Below, piece after piece: positions 16,744 to 25,742 of a stretch of DNA of 60,473 bases. The position numbers and the translations under genes were made by a program. This stretch comes from Lactiplantibacillus songbeiensis (GTDB lineage Bacteria; Bacillota; Bacilli; Lactobacillales; Lactobacillaceae), in contig NZ_BJDL01000014.1 in NCBI RefSeq assembly GCF_005405125.1, forward strand, positions 1-60,473, written 5' to 3'. The notes beneath the pieces are model-generated. The model made no database searches and was not told the DNA's origin. It was given only the letters and a program-made list of their open reading frames with translations. Position 1 is the stretch's first letter. The number at the start of each line of letters is the position of its first letter.

Positions 16744-18141
16744 ATGCGGATTGAAGAGGATTGTATTGGCAAATTACCAATTGATGAGCAGGCATTATAC
16801 GGCATTCATACGGTGCGGGCGGTCCGCAATTTCCCGATTAGTCACGAACCGCTAGATCCACTGATTATTCAAAGCTTGATCCAGATTAAAAAGGCGGCGG
16901 CCGAGACGAACTACGCCGCTGGAACGCTGACAGCAGCTAAGCAACAAGCGATTGTTGCGGCTTGCAATCAGCTGTTGATCGGTCGACATGCGGATAGCTT
17001 TATTGTGCCAGCCATTCAAGGTGGCGCCGGGACGTCAGCGAATATGAATGTCAATGAAGTGGTAGCTAATTTGGCGCACCGCTTGAATCCGGCGGTCACG
17101 CTACAACCCAATGATGATGTGAACCAATCGCAATCAACAAACGATACATTCCCAACAGCTGGCAAGATGGCCTTGTTACAACAATTACCCGGGTTATTAG
17201 GCGCAGTTGGTCAACTGGTACAGACGTTACTTGTTCAAGCCAAGACGTATCAAGATGCTATTAAAGTGGGGCGGACACAATTACAAGATGCGGTTCCAAC
17301 CACTTATGGCCGTACCTTCCAGGCTTATTATCATTTGTTCAAACGTGATTTAGCCCGACTACAAACGGCGGGCAATCATTTAAACACCGTCAACCTAGGT
17401 GGCACCGCCATCGGGACCGGGGTCAACGCGACGCGCTATTATCAGCAACATATTTTAACTAATTTAAACCGCAATACTAAGTTAACCCTGCAGGCGGCCC
17501 CAGATCTGATCGATGCGACGCAAAACTGTGATTTGTTCGTGGAATTTTCGGGTGCAATGAAGACCCTGGCCGTTAACTTATCGAAATTCAGCAATGATTT
17601 ACGGCTGTTATCCAGTGGTCCGCAAGCTGGCTTAGCCGAATTGAACTTACCAGCCAAGCAAGCCGGCTCATCAATTATGCCCGGCAAGGTCAATCCGGTC
17701 ATTCCTGAAGTGGTCAACCAAGTCTGCTTTGAAGTAATCGGCAATGATGTAACGGTTACGATGGCGGCGGAAGCGGGGCAGCTTGAATTAAATGCGTTTG
17801 AACCGATTATGTTACGGGATTTATTGGCTAATGAACGTTATTTACAGCAAGCCATGCACACGTTGGTGAAGAACTGCTTACGTGATTTGACGGTTAACAC
17901 GGCGGCCTGCGCAACGGCCGTTGAACAATCCGCAATCACCGCAACCGTATTGACACCTTACTTAGGGTATATGGCCACGATGAAGCTCATCAAACGGGCC
18001 GTTGCCCAGCATCAGTCGGTTAAGAAAATCTTGCTGCAAGAACAATTGTTACCGGCAACGCTAGTGGAAACCCTCTTTTCACCAGCCAACTTAACGCAAC
18101 CACGGGCAACCAAAACAGCCTTGATTCAAAACCAGGCGTAA
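16744..18141 (+). CDS. aspA: aspartate ammonia-lyase
   Basis: A 465-aa member of the aspartase/fumarase superfamily. It converts L-aspartate to fumarate and ammonia. The start DCIGKLPIDEQALYGIHTVRA is typical of aspartases, and GSSIMPGKVNPV is the superfamily signature holding the catalytic Ser loop. NDDVNQSQSTNDTFPT is the second substrate region. Class II fumarase is the alternative, but the N-terminal YGIHTVRA form favours aspartase. AGAAGG lies just upstream. It stands alone, with repeats behind it. In lactobacilli the fumarate made can serve as an electron acceptor or feed partial citric-acid reactions. Confidence 0.85.
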   Translation: MRIEEDCIGKLPIDEQALYGIHTVRAVRNFPISHEPLDPLIIQSLIQIKKAAAETNYAAGTLTAAKQQAIVAACNQLLIGRHADSFIVPAIQGGAGTSANMNVNEVVANLAHRLNPAVTLQPNDDVNQSQSTNDTFPTAGKMALLQQLPGLLGAVGQLVQTLLVQAKTYQDAIKVGRTQLQDAVPTTYGRTFQAYYHLFKRDLARLQTAGNHLNTVNLGGTAIGTGVNATRYYQQHILTNLNRNTKLTLQAAPDLIDATQNCDLFVEFSGAMKTLAVNLSKFSNDLRLLSSGPQAGLAELNLPAKQAGSSIMPGKVNPVIPEVVNQVCFEVIGNDVTVTMAAEAGQLELNAFEPIMLRDLLANERYLQQAMHTLVKNCLRDLTVNTAACATAVEQSAITATVLTPYLGYMATMKLIKRAVAQHQSVKKILLQEQLLPATLVETLFSPANLTQPRATKTALIQNQA

Positions 18142-18173
18142 TTAATCTATTTGTCAGATTGTGCTTAGTTTGT

Positions 18174-18320
18174 CACTCCGGTTGGTCTGGATTGATGCTG
18201 GAACGTGGTGGCCACGTTTGTGAGCCATAAAGCGGTCTCACAAGCCGGGCTTTCACTAAATTGAGAAAATCACTCGATTAAGTGAAACGACACCACTGAG
18301 CATCATCCAGCCCGTCCTTC
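18174..18320 (-). repeat. cloverleaf repeat, family 1, copy 3
   Basis: Hairpin 1 has TTTCAC/GTGAAA ends and an AATCGAG neck. Hairpin 2 is TTGTGAG/CTCACAA. The outer stem is the CTGGAT type. It follows the aspA stop by 33 bases. Confidence 0.85.
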
Positions 18321-18466
18321 GTTAAATAGTGGATCGATTATTGAGTTGGTTATATCAAAATCATTTTGCCAGTCAGCTACGTGGTTAAGACTATAACTAG
18401 TGGCAGTTCCAGTAACTTGCGGCTAGGTTAGCTGGCTAAGAGTAAATAGGCAGTCATATTTGGTAC

Positions 18467-18618
18467 TAGTTGGACTTTAAAATACTGGAACGTCATAGGC
18501 CATTTTGAAGCCAAGATGGGCTTCAAAATGGCCTTAGCCTTAAAGTCCAAGTAAGCCTACTCGCAGTTAGGCCCAACGAAACGGCTGAGCATTTTAGCAT
18601 CCAAACTCTCGGCTAAAT
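18467..18618 (-). repeat. cloverleaf repeat, family 2, copy 1 (diverged)
   Basis: The outer stem is eroded, but the CATTTTGAAG/CTTCAAAATG hairpin is intact (20-bp region). It is joined by the usual linker (about 18607-18670) to family 1 copy 4, making composite 18467-18812. Confidence 0.75.
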
Positions 18619-18670
18619 AGCTGAACTTAAAATAATCAATCGTTACCTTTTTAATTTATATTATTTAACG

Positions 18671-18812
18671 ACGGGCGGCTCAGAATTGGCTCAGTGGTGT
18701 CGTTTATCTTAGTCGTGGTTTTCGACTTAGATAAAGCCCGGCTTGTGAGACCGAACTTTGGCTCACAAACGTGGCCACCACGTTCCAGCCGATTCTGGGC
18801 CAACCAGAGTGG
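18671..18812 (+). repeat. cloverleaf repeat, family 1, copy 4
   Basis: Hairpin 1 is TTTATCTTAGTCG type with a shortened loop. Hairpin 2 is TTGTGAG/CTCACAA. This is the right half of a two-part composite. Confidence 0.85.
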
Positions 18813-18819
18813 AAATCTA

Positions 18820-18869
18820 AGCATACAAAAAGCAGCTTATCCAATTCGGATAGCTGCTTTTTGTATGCT
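18820..18869 (-). terminator. terminator of the lipoprotein gene
   Basis: A long perfect stem of more than 20 bp (AGCATACAAAAAGCAGCT with its complement) around an AATTC loop. It overlaps the 3' end of the minus-strand gene. Confidence 0.85.
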
Positions 18870-19375
18870 CAATAAGCTGGTTTTAAAGGGGTCGGTGTTG
18901 CCAAAGTAGATGCCTTCAGCGCCACTTTAGCACTAGTTGGGATCATCCCATGTTGGGGATTCCAGCCAGTGTCCTTCATTAATTTAATCGTGGTTTTGCC
19001 ATGCTTCAGCGTCATGGTCGTCGCGTTACTTAACGTTAATTGGGCGGTCCCCAACTGCCCTTGGGATAATGTGGCCTGGTCATTGTCACTTAATTTTAAT
19101 TTGAACTGACCATGGATGGTTTGGTGATCCGTTTGAAACAGTGCCATGGTTTGTTGCTTATTCAAATAGAGGGCGACCTCTTTTGAATGGTTGACCCAAC
19201 GACCTAGGTAATCGCTTGTCTGAACTTTGTTGACCGCCGTGACGCTTGGTGCGGCTGATTGGACGCTTTTAACGGATTGCTCCGGTTTAAAAGCGCCTTT
19301 AGCGACTGACTGGCAGCCGGCTAACCCCAACACTAACAGCAGCGTGACTGCCAGTGTTCCCCGTAATTTTTTCAT
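18869..19375 (-). CDS. small lipoprotein, function unknown
   Basis: A 168-aa protein with a lipoprotein signal peptide. A charged start and hydrophobic core end in LAGC, with Cys21 as the lipidated residue. The mature part begins with a Ser/Val-rich tether. A compact domain (about 55-150) follows, containing LGRWVNHSKEVALYLN and alternating polar/hydrophobic strands that suggest a small beta-barrel. I do not recognise the family. The ATG has a GGAGG-like site (GAGGAGATT) upstream. It is transcribed alone toward a strong terminator. Confidence 0.8.
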   Translation of the reverse strand: MKKLRGTLAVTLLLVLGLAGCQSVAKGAFKPEQSVKSVQSAAPSVTAVNKVQTSDYLGRWVNHSKEVALYLNKQQTMALFQTDHQTIHGQFKLKLSDNDQATLSQGQLGTAQLTLSNATTMTLKHGKTTIKLMKDTGWNPQHGMIPTSAKVALKASTLATPTPLKPAY

Positions 19376-19840
19376 AGATAATCTCCTCCGAAGTCTTAGC
19401 CCCGCTGACTAACACTCACTCAATGCACATTCTCTCTCGCCTTATTATAGAGGAACCAACTTGGAAGCGAAACTATTCTGGCTGACTTTATCAGGAAAAT
19501 TAGACTTTTTTAAACGTTGGGGTCGGTGCTGGTCATTCAGTGAACGAGTAATTGTCCATCAATTTAATCACACTAGAATTGACCGCTTTATAGTCAATTT
19601 TGTGCCATTAATTATGACTGGCGTAGTCCGGATAAAAGTCGGGTTATACCTTGATATAACAACAATTATGGCAGTCATCAAATGGGTTAATTAATTATTC
19701 CAAATATATCATTTCGGTAATATAAAACAAAATTTAAAAGTATTTTTTTGTCGTATTTAAGCTTGATAGGGCGCGGGTCTGGTGCGAATTTATGTTCGCA
19801 AATCGAGTCAACCTAGATAGGCAATTACAACAAAATGAGC

Positions 19841-19854
19841 TACTATATATAGTA
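19841..19854. promoter_or_regulatory. NrdR-box-like palindrome upstream of nrdD
   Basis: TACTATATATAGTA is a perfect 14-bp palindrome resembling the NrdR box (consensus about acaCTATATATAGtgt). A weaker half-match, CACTATATCATTTG, lies at 19887-19900. The 46-bp centre-to-centre spacing is not the usual NrdR pair distance, so only the first site is well supported. The rest of 19376-19840 shows no gene; short open frames there have no ribosome site. Confidence 0.45.
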
Positions 19855-19941
19855 TTGAAACCGACAAAAGCCACCATTGATTGTGGCACTATATCATTTG
19901 ACGATCGGGGAAAACGAACGATTTTGAAAAGTGGGGATAGC

Positions 19942-22164
19942 ATGATAACGACAAAAACAACCGATGAACTAGACCAATTGCGGGCTTTACCGGTCATTAA
20001 ACGTGATGGAACCCAGACCAAATTTCATCCATATAAACTAGATTTTGTGTTACAGCAATTAATTGAGGATGCCGGTCAGCGCCAAGCGGTTCGCCAAGCG
20101 ATTGTGGCCCATTATCAGACAGCTACCACGATTGAAACGCGCGAGTTACGGCCAGCCTTGATGCATATTTTTGATCAGCTTGGGTTGCCATTGGCGGCTA
20201 AAGCCTATCAAGATTACTTTGTGGCGGAACAACATCGTTTTTCTTCAGCGACTAATGTCCGTGAACGGATTGAAAAGTTATTCAATCGAGATGCCAGTGT
20301 GGTTCACGAAAATGCCAACAAAGATAGTAACGTTTTTAATACCCAACGTGATCTCGAGGCTGGCGCGGCCAGTCGGGCTTTGGGACTAAAAATGTTGCCA
20401 GATTTAGTGGCAAAAGCCCATTTACGTGGTGATATTCATTGGCATGACTTGGACTATTCACCAGTGACGCCAGAAACGAACTGTTGCCTGATTGATTTTG
20501 ACGGCATGTTTAAGCATGGTTATAAGATTGGAAATGCCGAAGTGGCCTCACCGCGTTCGATTCAAACAGCGACGGCGCAAATGGCGCAAATTATTGCTAA
20601 CGTGGCGTCTTTACAATATGGGGGCTGCTCAGCGAACCGGGTTGACCAGTTATTAGCGCCATATGCGGCCATTAATTATCAAAAGCATCTAGCTGATGCT
20701 GAAAAATGGGTTGCTGCGGATAAACGTGACGACTACGCGAAGAGTAAGACGAAAAAAGATATTTATGATGCCATGCAAGCTTTGGAATATGAAATCAATA
20801 CCTTGTATTCATCACAAGGTCAGACGCCGTTTACGACGGTTAACTTTGGTTTAGGCACGAGCTGGATTGAACGTGAAATTCAAAAGTCCATTTTGCAGAT
20901 CCGAATTAAAGGACTCGGTAAAGAACACCGGACGGCCATTTTCCCTAAGTTAATCTTTACAATGAAGCGCGGCTTGAACTTGGCGCCAACTGATCCAAAC
21001 TATGATATTAAAGAACTCGCGATTACGTGTTCGACCAAGCGGATGTACCCCGATCTTTTAATGTACGATAAAATCAAGGAATTAACCGGGAGCTTCAAAA
21101 CACCCATGGGTTGTCGTTCCTTCCTACAAGGTTGGCGCGATGAAAATGGTGTTGAAGTTAACTCTGGTCGGATGAACCTCGGCGTGGTCACGGTCAATTT
21201 ACCCCGGATCGCGTTATCTGCACATGGTGATCCGAAGTTGTTCTGGGAAATTTTTGAAGAACGGATGACGCTTTGCCATCAAGCTTTGGCTTACCGGATC
21301 GAACGGACCAAGGAAGCTAAACCCGAAAATGCCCCGTTACTGTATATGTATGGTGCTTTTGGCAAGCGGCTCAAAGCGGGCGATTCTGTTGATGAATTGT
21401 TCAAGAACCAGCGGGCCACGATTTCATTAGGCTATATTGGTATTTATGAAGTCTGCACCACGTTCTTTGGTCCTAATTGGGAACATAATGACCAAGCACG
21501 CGCTTTTGCGGAAAAGGTGGTTAAAGCGTTACGGGATAAATGTGCCGACTGGGCAGCCGAAAGTGGCTATCATTACAGTCTTTATTCCACCCCAGCCGAA
21601 TCGTTGACAGATACCTTCTGTCGTGATGATATCGAAAAGTTCGGTCGAATTCCAGATGTGACGGATAAGGAATATTACACAAATAGCTTCCATTATGATG
21701 TGCGTAAGCATCCGTCACCATTTGAAAAGCTGTCCTTAGAAGAAGTCTTTCCAAAGTATGCTTCAGGTGGCTTTATTCACTATTGCGAATATCCTAATTT
21801 ACGTCAAAATCCCAAGGCCTTAGAAGCAGTCTGGGATTGGGCGTATGATCATGTGGGTTATTTAGGCACGAACACGTCGATCGATCAATGCTTCAAGTGT
21901 GGGTTCAAGGGTGAATTTACAGCTACGGCCCGCGGGTTCGTGTGTCCACAATGTGGCAATCACGACCCGAAATATTGTGATGTTGTCAAGCGGACTTGCG
22001 GTTATCTTGGCAATCCGCAACAACGGCCAATGGTGCACGGACGCCACATTGAAATCGCGTCCCGTGCCAAAAATATGTCTCCGGAGATGATTAAGCATGC
22101 CGCGCGCTACGAAAGGTCCAAACAATCCGATGCCGAAAGAATGGCTGGCGGAGAACCTAAGTGA
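19942..22164 (+). CDS. nrdD: anaerobic ribonucleoside-triphosphate reductase
   Basis: A 740-aa class III ribonucleotide reductase, which reduces NTPs to dNTPs without oxygen using a glycyl radical. An ATP-cone domain is at the N-terminus (about 15-105, VIKRDGTQTKFHPYKLDF). The catalytic barrel follows, with NCC and CTKRMYPD-like cysteines. The C-terminal zinc ribbon uses Cys650, Cys653, Cys668 and Cys671. The radical loop is RTCGYLG, with Gly687 the probable radical site. The chosen start is the ATG behind GTGGGGA; an ATG 150 bases earlier would add residues unlike the family. It overlaps nrdG. The palindrome at 19841 suggests NrdR control. Confidence 0.95.
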   Translation: MITTKTTDELDQLRALPVIKRDGTQTKFHPYKLDFVLQQLIEDAGQRQAVRQAIVAHYQTATTIETRELRPALMHIFDQLGLPLAAKAYQDYFVAEQHRFSSATNVRERIEKLFNRDASVVHENANKDSNVFNTQRDLEAGAASRALGLKMLPDLVAKAHLRGDIHWHDLDYSPVTPETNCCLIDFDGMFKHGYKIGNAEVASPRSIQTATAQMAQIIANVASLQYGGCSANRVDQLLAPYAAINYQKHLADAEKWVAADKRDDYAKSKTKKDIYDAMQALEYEINTLYSSQGQTPFTTVNFGLGTSWIEREIQKSILQIRIKGLGKEHRTAIFPKLIFTMKRGLNLAPTDPNYDIKELAITCSTKRMYPDLLMYDKIKELTGSFKTPMGCRSFLQGWRDENGVEVNSGRMNLGVVTVNLPRIALSAHGDPKLFWEIFEERMTLCHQALAYRIERTKEAKPENAPLLYMYGAFGKRLKAGDSVDELFKNQRATISLGYIGIYEVCTTFFGPNWEHNDQARAFAEKVVKALRDKCADWAAESGYHYSLYSTPAESLTDTFCRDDIEKFGRIPDVTDKEYYTNSFHYDVRKHPSPFEKLSLEEVFPKYASGGFIHYCEYPNLRQNPKALEAVWDWAYDHVGYLGTNTSIDQCFKCGFKGEFTATARGFVCPQCGNHDPKYCDVVKRTCGYLGNPQQRPMVHGRHIEIASRAKNMSPEMIKHAARYERSKQSDAERMAGGEPK

Positions 22165-22678
22165 ACAATATGTCGCTGATTATAAGGCGTTCAACTTTGT
22201 CGATGGTGAAGGGGTGCGTTGTAGTCTCTATCTAAGCGGCTGCCCGTTTCATTGTCCAGGTTGTTACAATGTAGCAGCACAAAATTTCCATTATGGGCAA
22301 CCCTATACGCAGGAATTGGAAGATCAGATTATCGCTGATTTGAGTCAAGATTATGTTCAAGGTCTAACGTTATTGGGCGGCGAACCATTCCTGAATACGC
22401 AAGTCGGGATTCGAATCTGTGAACGGGTTCGACAAGAATTCGGCCATACTAAGGACATCTGGTCTTGGTCAGGCTATACTTGGGACGAGTTACAACAAGA
22501 TTCCGATGATAAGTTGAAGATGTTGTCACTGATTGATATTCTAGTTGATGGGCGGTTCTTGCAGGACAAGATGGACTTAACTTTGCAATTCCGCGGTAGT
22601 TCGAACCAACGGATTATTGATGTGCCTAAGTCATTGGCTAGCGGGAATGTTGTCATTTGGGATAAGTTAAAGAAATAA
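22130..22678 (+). CDS. nrdG: anaerobic ribonucleotide reductase activating protein
   Basis: A 182-aa radical-SAM enzyme that makes the glycyl radical on NrdD. The CxxxCxxC cluster motif is Cys38, Cys42 and Cys45 (GCPFHCPGC). LLGGEPF is the SAM-binding GGE motif. The preferred start is the ATG at 22130 (MPKEWLAENL), which fits family N-termini. An ATG at 22097 would overlap nrdD further and lacks a clear ribosome site. The 35-bp overlap with nrdD implies coupling. Confidence 0.93.
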   Translation: MPKEWLAENLSEQYVADYKAFNFVDGEGVRCSLYLSGCPFHCPGCYNVAAQNFHYGQPYTQELEDQIIADLSQDYVQGLTLLGGEPFLNTQVGIRICERVRQEFGHTKDIWSWSGYTWDELQQDSDDKLKMLSLIDILVDGRFLQDKMDLTLQFRGSSNQRIIDVPKSLASGNVVIWDKLKK

Positions 22679-22701
22679 TTGGTTAGTGAGAATAAATTTG
22701 T

Positions 22702-22848
22702 CACTCTGGTTGGGCCAGAATCGGCTGGAACGTGGCGGCTGCGTTTGCGAGCCAAAAAGCGGTCTCGCAAGCCGGGCTTTGACTAAGCCGAGAAGCACAC
22801 TCGACTTAGTCAAACGACACCACTGAGCCAATTCTGGCCCGCCCGGCG
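22702..22848 (-). repeat. cloverleaf repeat, family 1, copy 5
   Basis: Hairpin 1 is TTTGACTTAGTCGAG type. Hairpin 2 is TTGCGAG/CTCGCAA. The outer stem is GGGCCAGAAT type. It lies 23 bases after the nrdG stop and before the nrdDG terminator, so it should be in the nrdDG transcript. Confidence 0.88.
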
Positions 22849-22869
22849 TTAGATAATCATTAAAATAAG

Positions 22870-22918
22870 CAAACAGCATTGCTGCAGGAATTTTTTCCTG
22901 AAGGCAATGCTGTTTTTG
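22870..22918 (+). terminator. terminator after nrdDG
   Basis: AAACAGCATTGC (22870-22881) pairs with GCAATGCTGTTT (22903-22914). An inner CAGGAA/TTCCTG stem and a following T-run complete it. Confidence 0.8.
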
Positions 22919-23000
22919 CAAAGAATGCAGTGTCCTACCGACTGGATTAGGGATGATTGTAATTATGTTCAAACGCTTGGTGCTAGTTGGTTTAAATTAT

Positions 23001-23145
23001 CACTCTGGTTGAGCCATAATCGGCTGGAACGTGGTGGCCGCATTTGAAAGCCAAATGCGGTCCTCCACAAGCCGGGGTTATCTAAGTCGGAAAATCACCG
23101 ACCAAGATAAACGATATCACTGAGCCAATTCTGGTCCACCCGTCG
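23001..23145 (-). repeat. cloverleaf repeat, family 1, copy 6 (partly decayed)
   Basis: Hairpin 1 is intact (TTTATCTTGGTCGG type); hairpin 2 is degenerate. It is the left half of composite 23001-23346, joined by an AT-rich linker to family 2. Confidence 0.8.
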
Positions 23146-23189
23146 TTAATTAACGGGAATTAATGACTATTTATTGTCAATCACAAATT

Positions 23190-23346
23190 TAGCTGAGAGG
23201 TTGGTTCCTAAAATGCTCAGCCTTGTCGTTGACCTTAGTGCGAGTGGTCTGCTCAGACTTAGGCCAAGGTCAGTTTTGAAGACCGTTCTTGAGGCTTCAA
23301 AATGACCCATGGCGTTCCAGCGTTTTAGGAACCAACCGGCAGGCGG
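23190..23346 (+). repeat. cloverleaf repeat, family 2, copy 2 (best preserved)
   Basis: The outer stem has 19 positions: 23199-23217 pairs with 23319-23337 (GGTTGGTTCCTAAAATGCT) with one G-T wobble. Hairpin 2 is TTTTGAAG/CTTCAAAA. The stretch TGTCGTTG after the outer stem corresponds to TGTCGTTT of family 1. Confidence 0.85.
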
Positions 23347-23590
23347 CAATTTCAACTAGCACCAAGCGTAAGCACGATTTTAATCGTTGACGGAGACGGT
23401 CACACTCAGAACACCATTTCGCGATGATTGGTGCGTTCAATGTGATGGCAGTGAGATTGTCTAGCAGTCGAAAGAAGTGACGCTAAAGCAATCAATATCA
23501 CCAACCAACAGCTAGAGTGACTAGGACTAATGTTACGTCGGATCAGTTAAAGTCGTGTTTTTTCCAATTAAGCTGTTTTTTGACTGATGA

Positions 23591-23634
23591 TTTTTGGCTA
23601 TGAATCGCTGTGTGTAGCGATTCATAGCCAAAAA
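23591..23634. terminator. orphan perfect 19-bp hairpin
   Basis: TTTTTGGCTATGAATCGCT at 23591-23609 pairs perfectly with 23616-23634 around a GTGTGT loop. It has T and A runs at both ends like a bidirectional terminator, but no gene reads into it within about 900 bases on the left. The surrounding 23347-23780 shows no gene. Confidence 0.6.
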
Positions 23635-23793
23635 TTAGGGTTATAATACTAAGGTCAGCTTGCAACGGTCAGCCGGTTAAAGCGAAAACTCTGAATGTAA
23701 CTAACAGTTAGGTTGCAAACAAATTAATCGTATTTTAATAAAAAAACGGGATAAACAGTCGAATTTTTTTATATTAAAGTCTATACTTAAACT

Positions 23794-23813
23794 GTGTCAA
23801 TCCACTTTGACAC
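23794..23813. promoter_or_regulatory. inverted repeat in the leader of the c-di-GMP operon
   Basis: GTGTCAA and TTGACAC are perfect complements with a 6-base spacer. They sit just downstream of a TATACT -10-like box (23782-23787) and just before the ribosome site of the EAL gene. The position suits an operator or a translation-controlling hairpin. Confidence 0.5.
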
Positions 23814-23844
23814 GAGGAAGATATGAAATGAGGTTTTGTATAAG

Positions 23845-24537
23845 ATGTATCGCTTTTTTGTTCAGCCACAAGTTGATCAACGTCAACAATCAGTATTTGG
23901 CTACGAACTTTTATTACGTAAAGAGCAGCATGGTCACTGGGCAGTTCCGGCAAAGTTTACGGAATTGTCGCTCGACAAACAAGTGCATTTATTAGAGGAG
24001 TTAGCGGGTCAATTGGCGACCAAAGCGACTAACCAGGTCTTGGCATTAAATCTGAATCGCGAACAAGCAGAAGATGAGTTAATGCTAGGAACCATCATTT
24101 ACTTGAAGAAACGGCTCAATCCGGCAGCGTTGACGATTGAATTGACTGAAAGTGCGACTTTAACAGAGATTCAAAAGTATAGTATGCTTTTTCATCAATA
24201 TGGCATTCAGTTGAGTATTGATGATGTTGGGACGGGTTCGAATACATTTGACAATATTAAAGATGCCTTGCCGTTTGTCGATCAGATTAAGTTCGCTATG
24301 CAAAATTTGCGGATGAGCGGAAAAGCAGATCAAATTCCGACGGCGTTAGCTTTTTGGAATACCATTGCGCATGATTATCATCTTGATTTGATTCTAGAAG
24401 GGGTCGAAGATGAGCATGATCAACAGATGGCGCAACAGTTAGGTATTGAATTGCATCAAGGTTATTATTATGGCAAACCGCAACTGGCCGTAAAGCCAGT
24501 GGCAACTGAGGTGCAACCAACAAGCAACGAACGTTAA
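23845..24537 (+). CDS. EAL-domain cyclic-di-GMP phosphodiesterase
   Basis: A 230-aa stand-alone EAL domain, the family that opens c-di-GMP to pGpG. Metal and catalytic positions are recognisable. E21 lies in GYELLLRK (the EAL motif itself reads ELL). E99 lies in ELTES, D126-D127 in IDDVGTG, K149 in QIKF, E185 and E188 in EGVED, and Q205 in HQGYYYGKP. Most ligands are kept, so activity is plausible although the signature is unorthodox. The ATG at 23845 is preferred over a TTG at 23836 because ATGAGG sits at 23828-23833. The gene is 15 bp from the diguanylate cyclase, so they form an operon. Confidence 0.88.
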   Translation: MYRFFVQPQVDQRQQSVFGYELLLRKEQHGHWAVPAKFTELSLDKQVHLLEELAGQLATKATNQVLALNLNREQAEDELMLGTIIYLKKRLNPAALTIELTESATLTEIQKYSMLFHQYGIQLSIDDVGTGSNTFDNIKDALPFVDQIKFAMQNLRMSGKADQIPTALAFWNTIAHDYHLDLILEGVEDEHDQQMAQQLGIELHQGYYYGKPQLAVKPVATEVQPTSNER

Positions 24538-24552
24538 TAAGGAAGGTTAACT

Positions 24553-25683
24553 ATGACATGGTCTTACTGGCGGGTACCGCCGTTTATCACCAGTATCTTC
24601 TTTATTCTAGGAGTGCTGACGTTATATTGGGTTCTTTTTAATTGGATAACTTCGTGGGTCCATGCCCGACACATTAACATCGATGACGATGTAATCAATT
24701 CTTGGCATGGGGTCATCTACATGCTGGTGTTTATTTTCAGCATGCAGACTTCGGTCGTGGGGCAGTCCAATTCTTGGGAATTTATGAACTTTCAAATTAT
24801 CGCGATGATATTCTGTGCGTACTTTTTGAATATTCATGTGCCGTACTACTACTTCTTCCCAATCGTCTTAGTCTACATGGTGTTTAACCAATCGATTGGG
24901 TACTGGCAGTCATGGGCACATGCAATCACGTTAATTACCTTTTTCTGGGTCTTAAATTTGATTCGGATTCGTTTTCAAAATCACAAGCGCGCACCGTTGA
25001 TTTATATGTCGGTCAGCGTCCCATTTGGGGGCTTATTGTGGGTTTGGATGAAGTTTAAATTCAACTTTTCTTGGTCAACTTTTGGTCAAGAATGGCTGTA
25101 CTTGATTATTTTTGAAATGTTACTATACGTTTACGTCACGATGTTGACACGTGATAGTGAGTTCAAGTTGCGGTTGGCACAATTTGCCAGCCACGATGCG
25201 TTAACGCAAACGGAGAACTTCGCTGCCTATACGGGTGAAATCAAGTTCTTGTTTGATGATAGTGTCAAAAACAATTTGAAATTGTCGATGATGATGTTTG
25301 ATATCGATCATTTCAAACATGTTAACGACACTTATGGCCATCTGGCGGGTGACCGGGTCTTGCAACACGTTGCTGATGTGGTGCAGACTGTGATTGATGC
25401 TAATGATACCAAGGTCAAGCTTTATCGGACCGGTGGTGAAGAATTTAACGTGTTGTTCCCAGGCTATGATTTAGAGTCAACGCAAACGATTGTCCGTCAG
25501 ATTTTCGTGGCGTTGAATCATTTGGATGTGAATTTCGGGGATCAACAAATTCCAATCTCAATTTCCGTTGGGGTGTCCACTTTGGCAGCAGATGATGCGT
25601 CGCCAACTGATTTCTATAATCGGGTCGATCATAATTTGTACCATTCAAAGCGGAATGGACGGATGCAGATTACCGTTGAATAA
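24553..25683 (+). CDS. membrane-bound diguanylate cyclase (GGDEF)
   Basis: A 376-aa protein with about six membrane segments (residues 8-200) followed by a C-terminal GGDEF domain (about 210-376). The active-site loop is GGEEF at 294-298, the canonical active form. FDIDHFKHVNDTYGH carries the metal-binding Asp and HDALT is the domain start. No RxxD inhibitory site stands at the usual spacing before GGEEF, so product inhibition may be absent. The membrane part presumably senses a signal. GGAAGG precedes the ATG. With the EAL gene it makes a complete synthesis/breakdown pair. No c-di-GMP effector is visible next to it. Confidence 0.92.
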   Translation: MTWSYWRVPPFITSIFFILGVLTLYWVLFNWITSWVHARHINIDDDVINSWHGVIYMLVFIFSMQTSVVGQSNSWEFMNFQIIAMIFCAYFLNIHVPYYYFFPIVLVYMVFNQSIGYWQSWAHAITLITFFWVLNLIRIRFQNHKRAPLIYMSVSVPFGGLLWVWMKFKFNFSWSTFGQEWLYLIIFEMLLYVYVTMLTRDSEFKLRLAQFASHDALTQTENFAAYTGEIKFLFDDSVKNNLKLSMMMFDIDHFKHVNDTYGHLAGDRVLQHVADVVQTVIDANDTKVKLYRTGGEEFNVLFPGYDLESTQTIVRQIFVALNHLDVNFGDQQIPISISVGVSTLAADDASPTDFYNRVDHNLYHSKRNGRMQITVE

Positions 25684-25693
25684 CGTTAAAAGT

Positions 25694-25728
25694 AAAGGAT
25701 TGAAGCCAAAGATGACTTCAATCCTTTT
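25694..25728. terminator. bidirectional terminator
   Basis: AAAGGATTGAAG (25694-25705) pairs with CTTCAATCCTTT (25716-25727). It lies between the convergent GGDEF and usp genes. Confidence 0.85.
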
Positions 25729-25742
25729 TAGTTTGCAATGAG

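Noticed and set aside
19461-19694. 77-codon plus-strand open frame upstream of nrdD
   Set aside because: No ribosome site, TTG start, protein-unlike composition and no recognisable motif.
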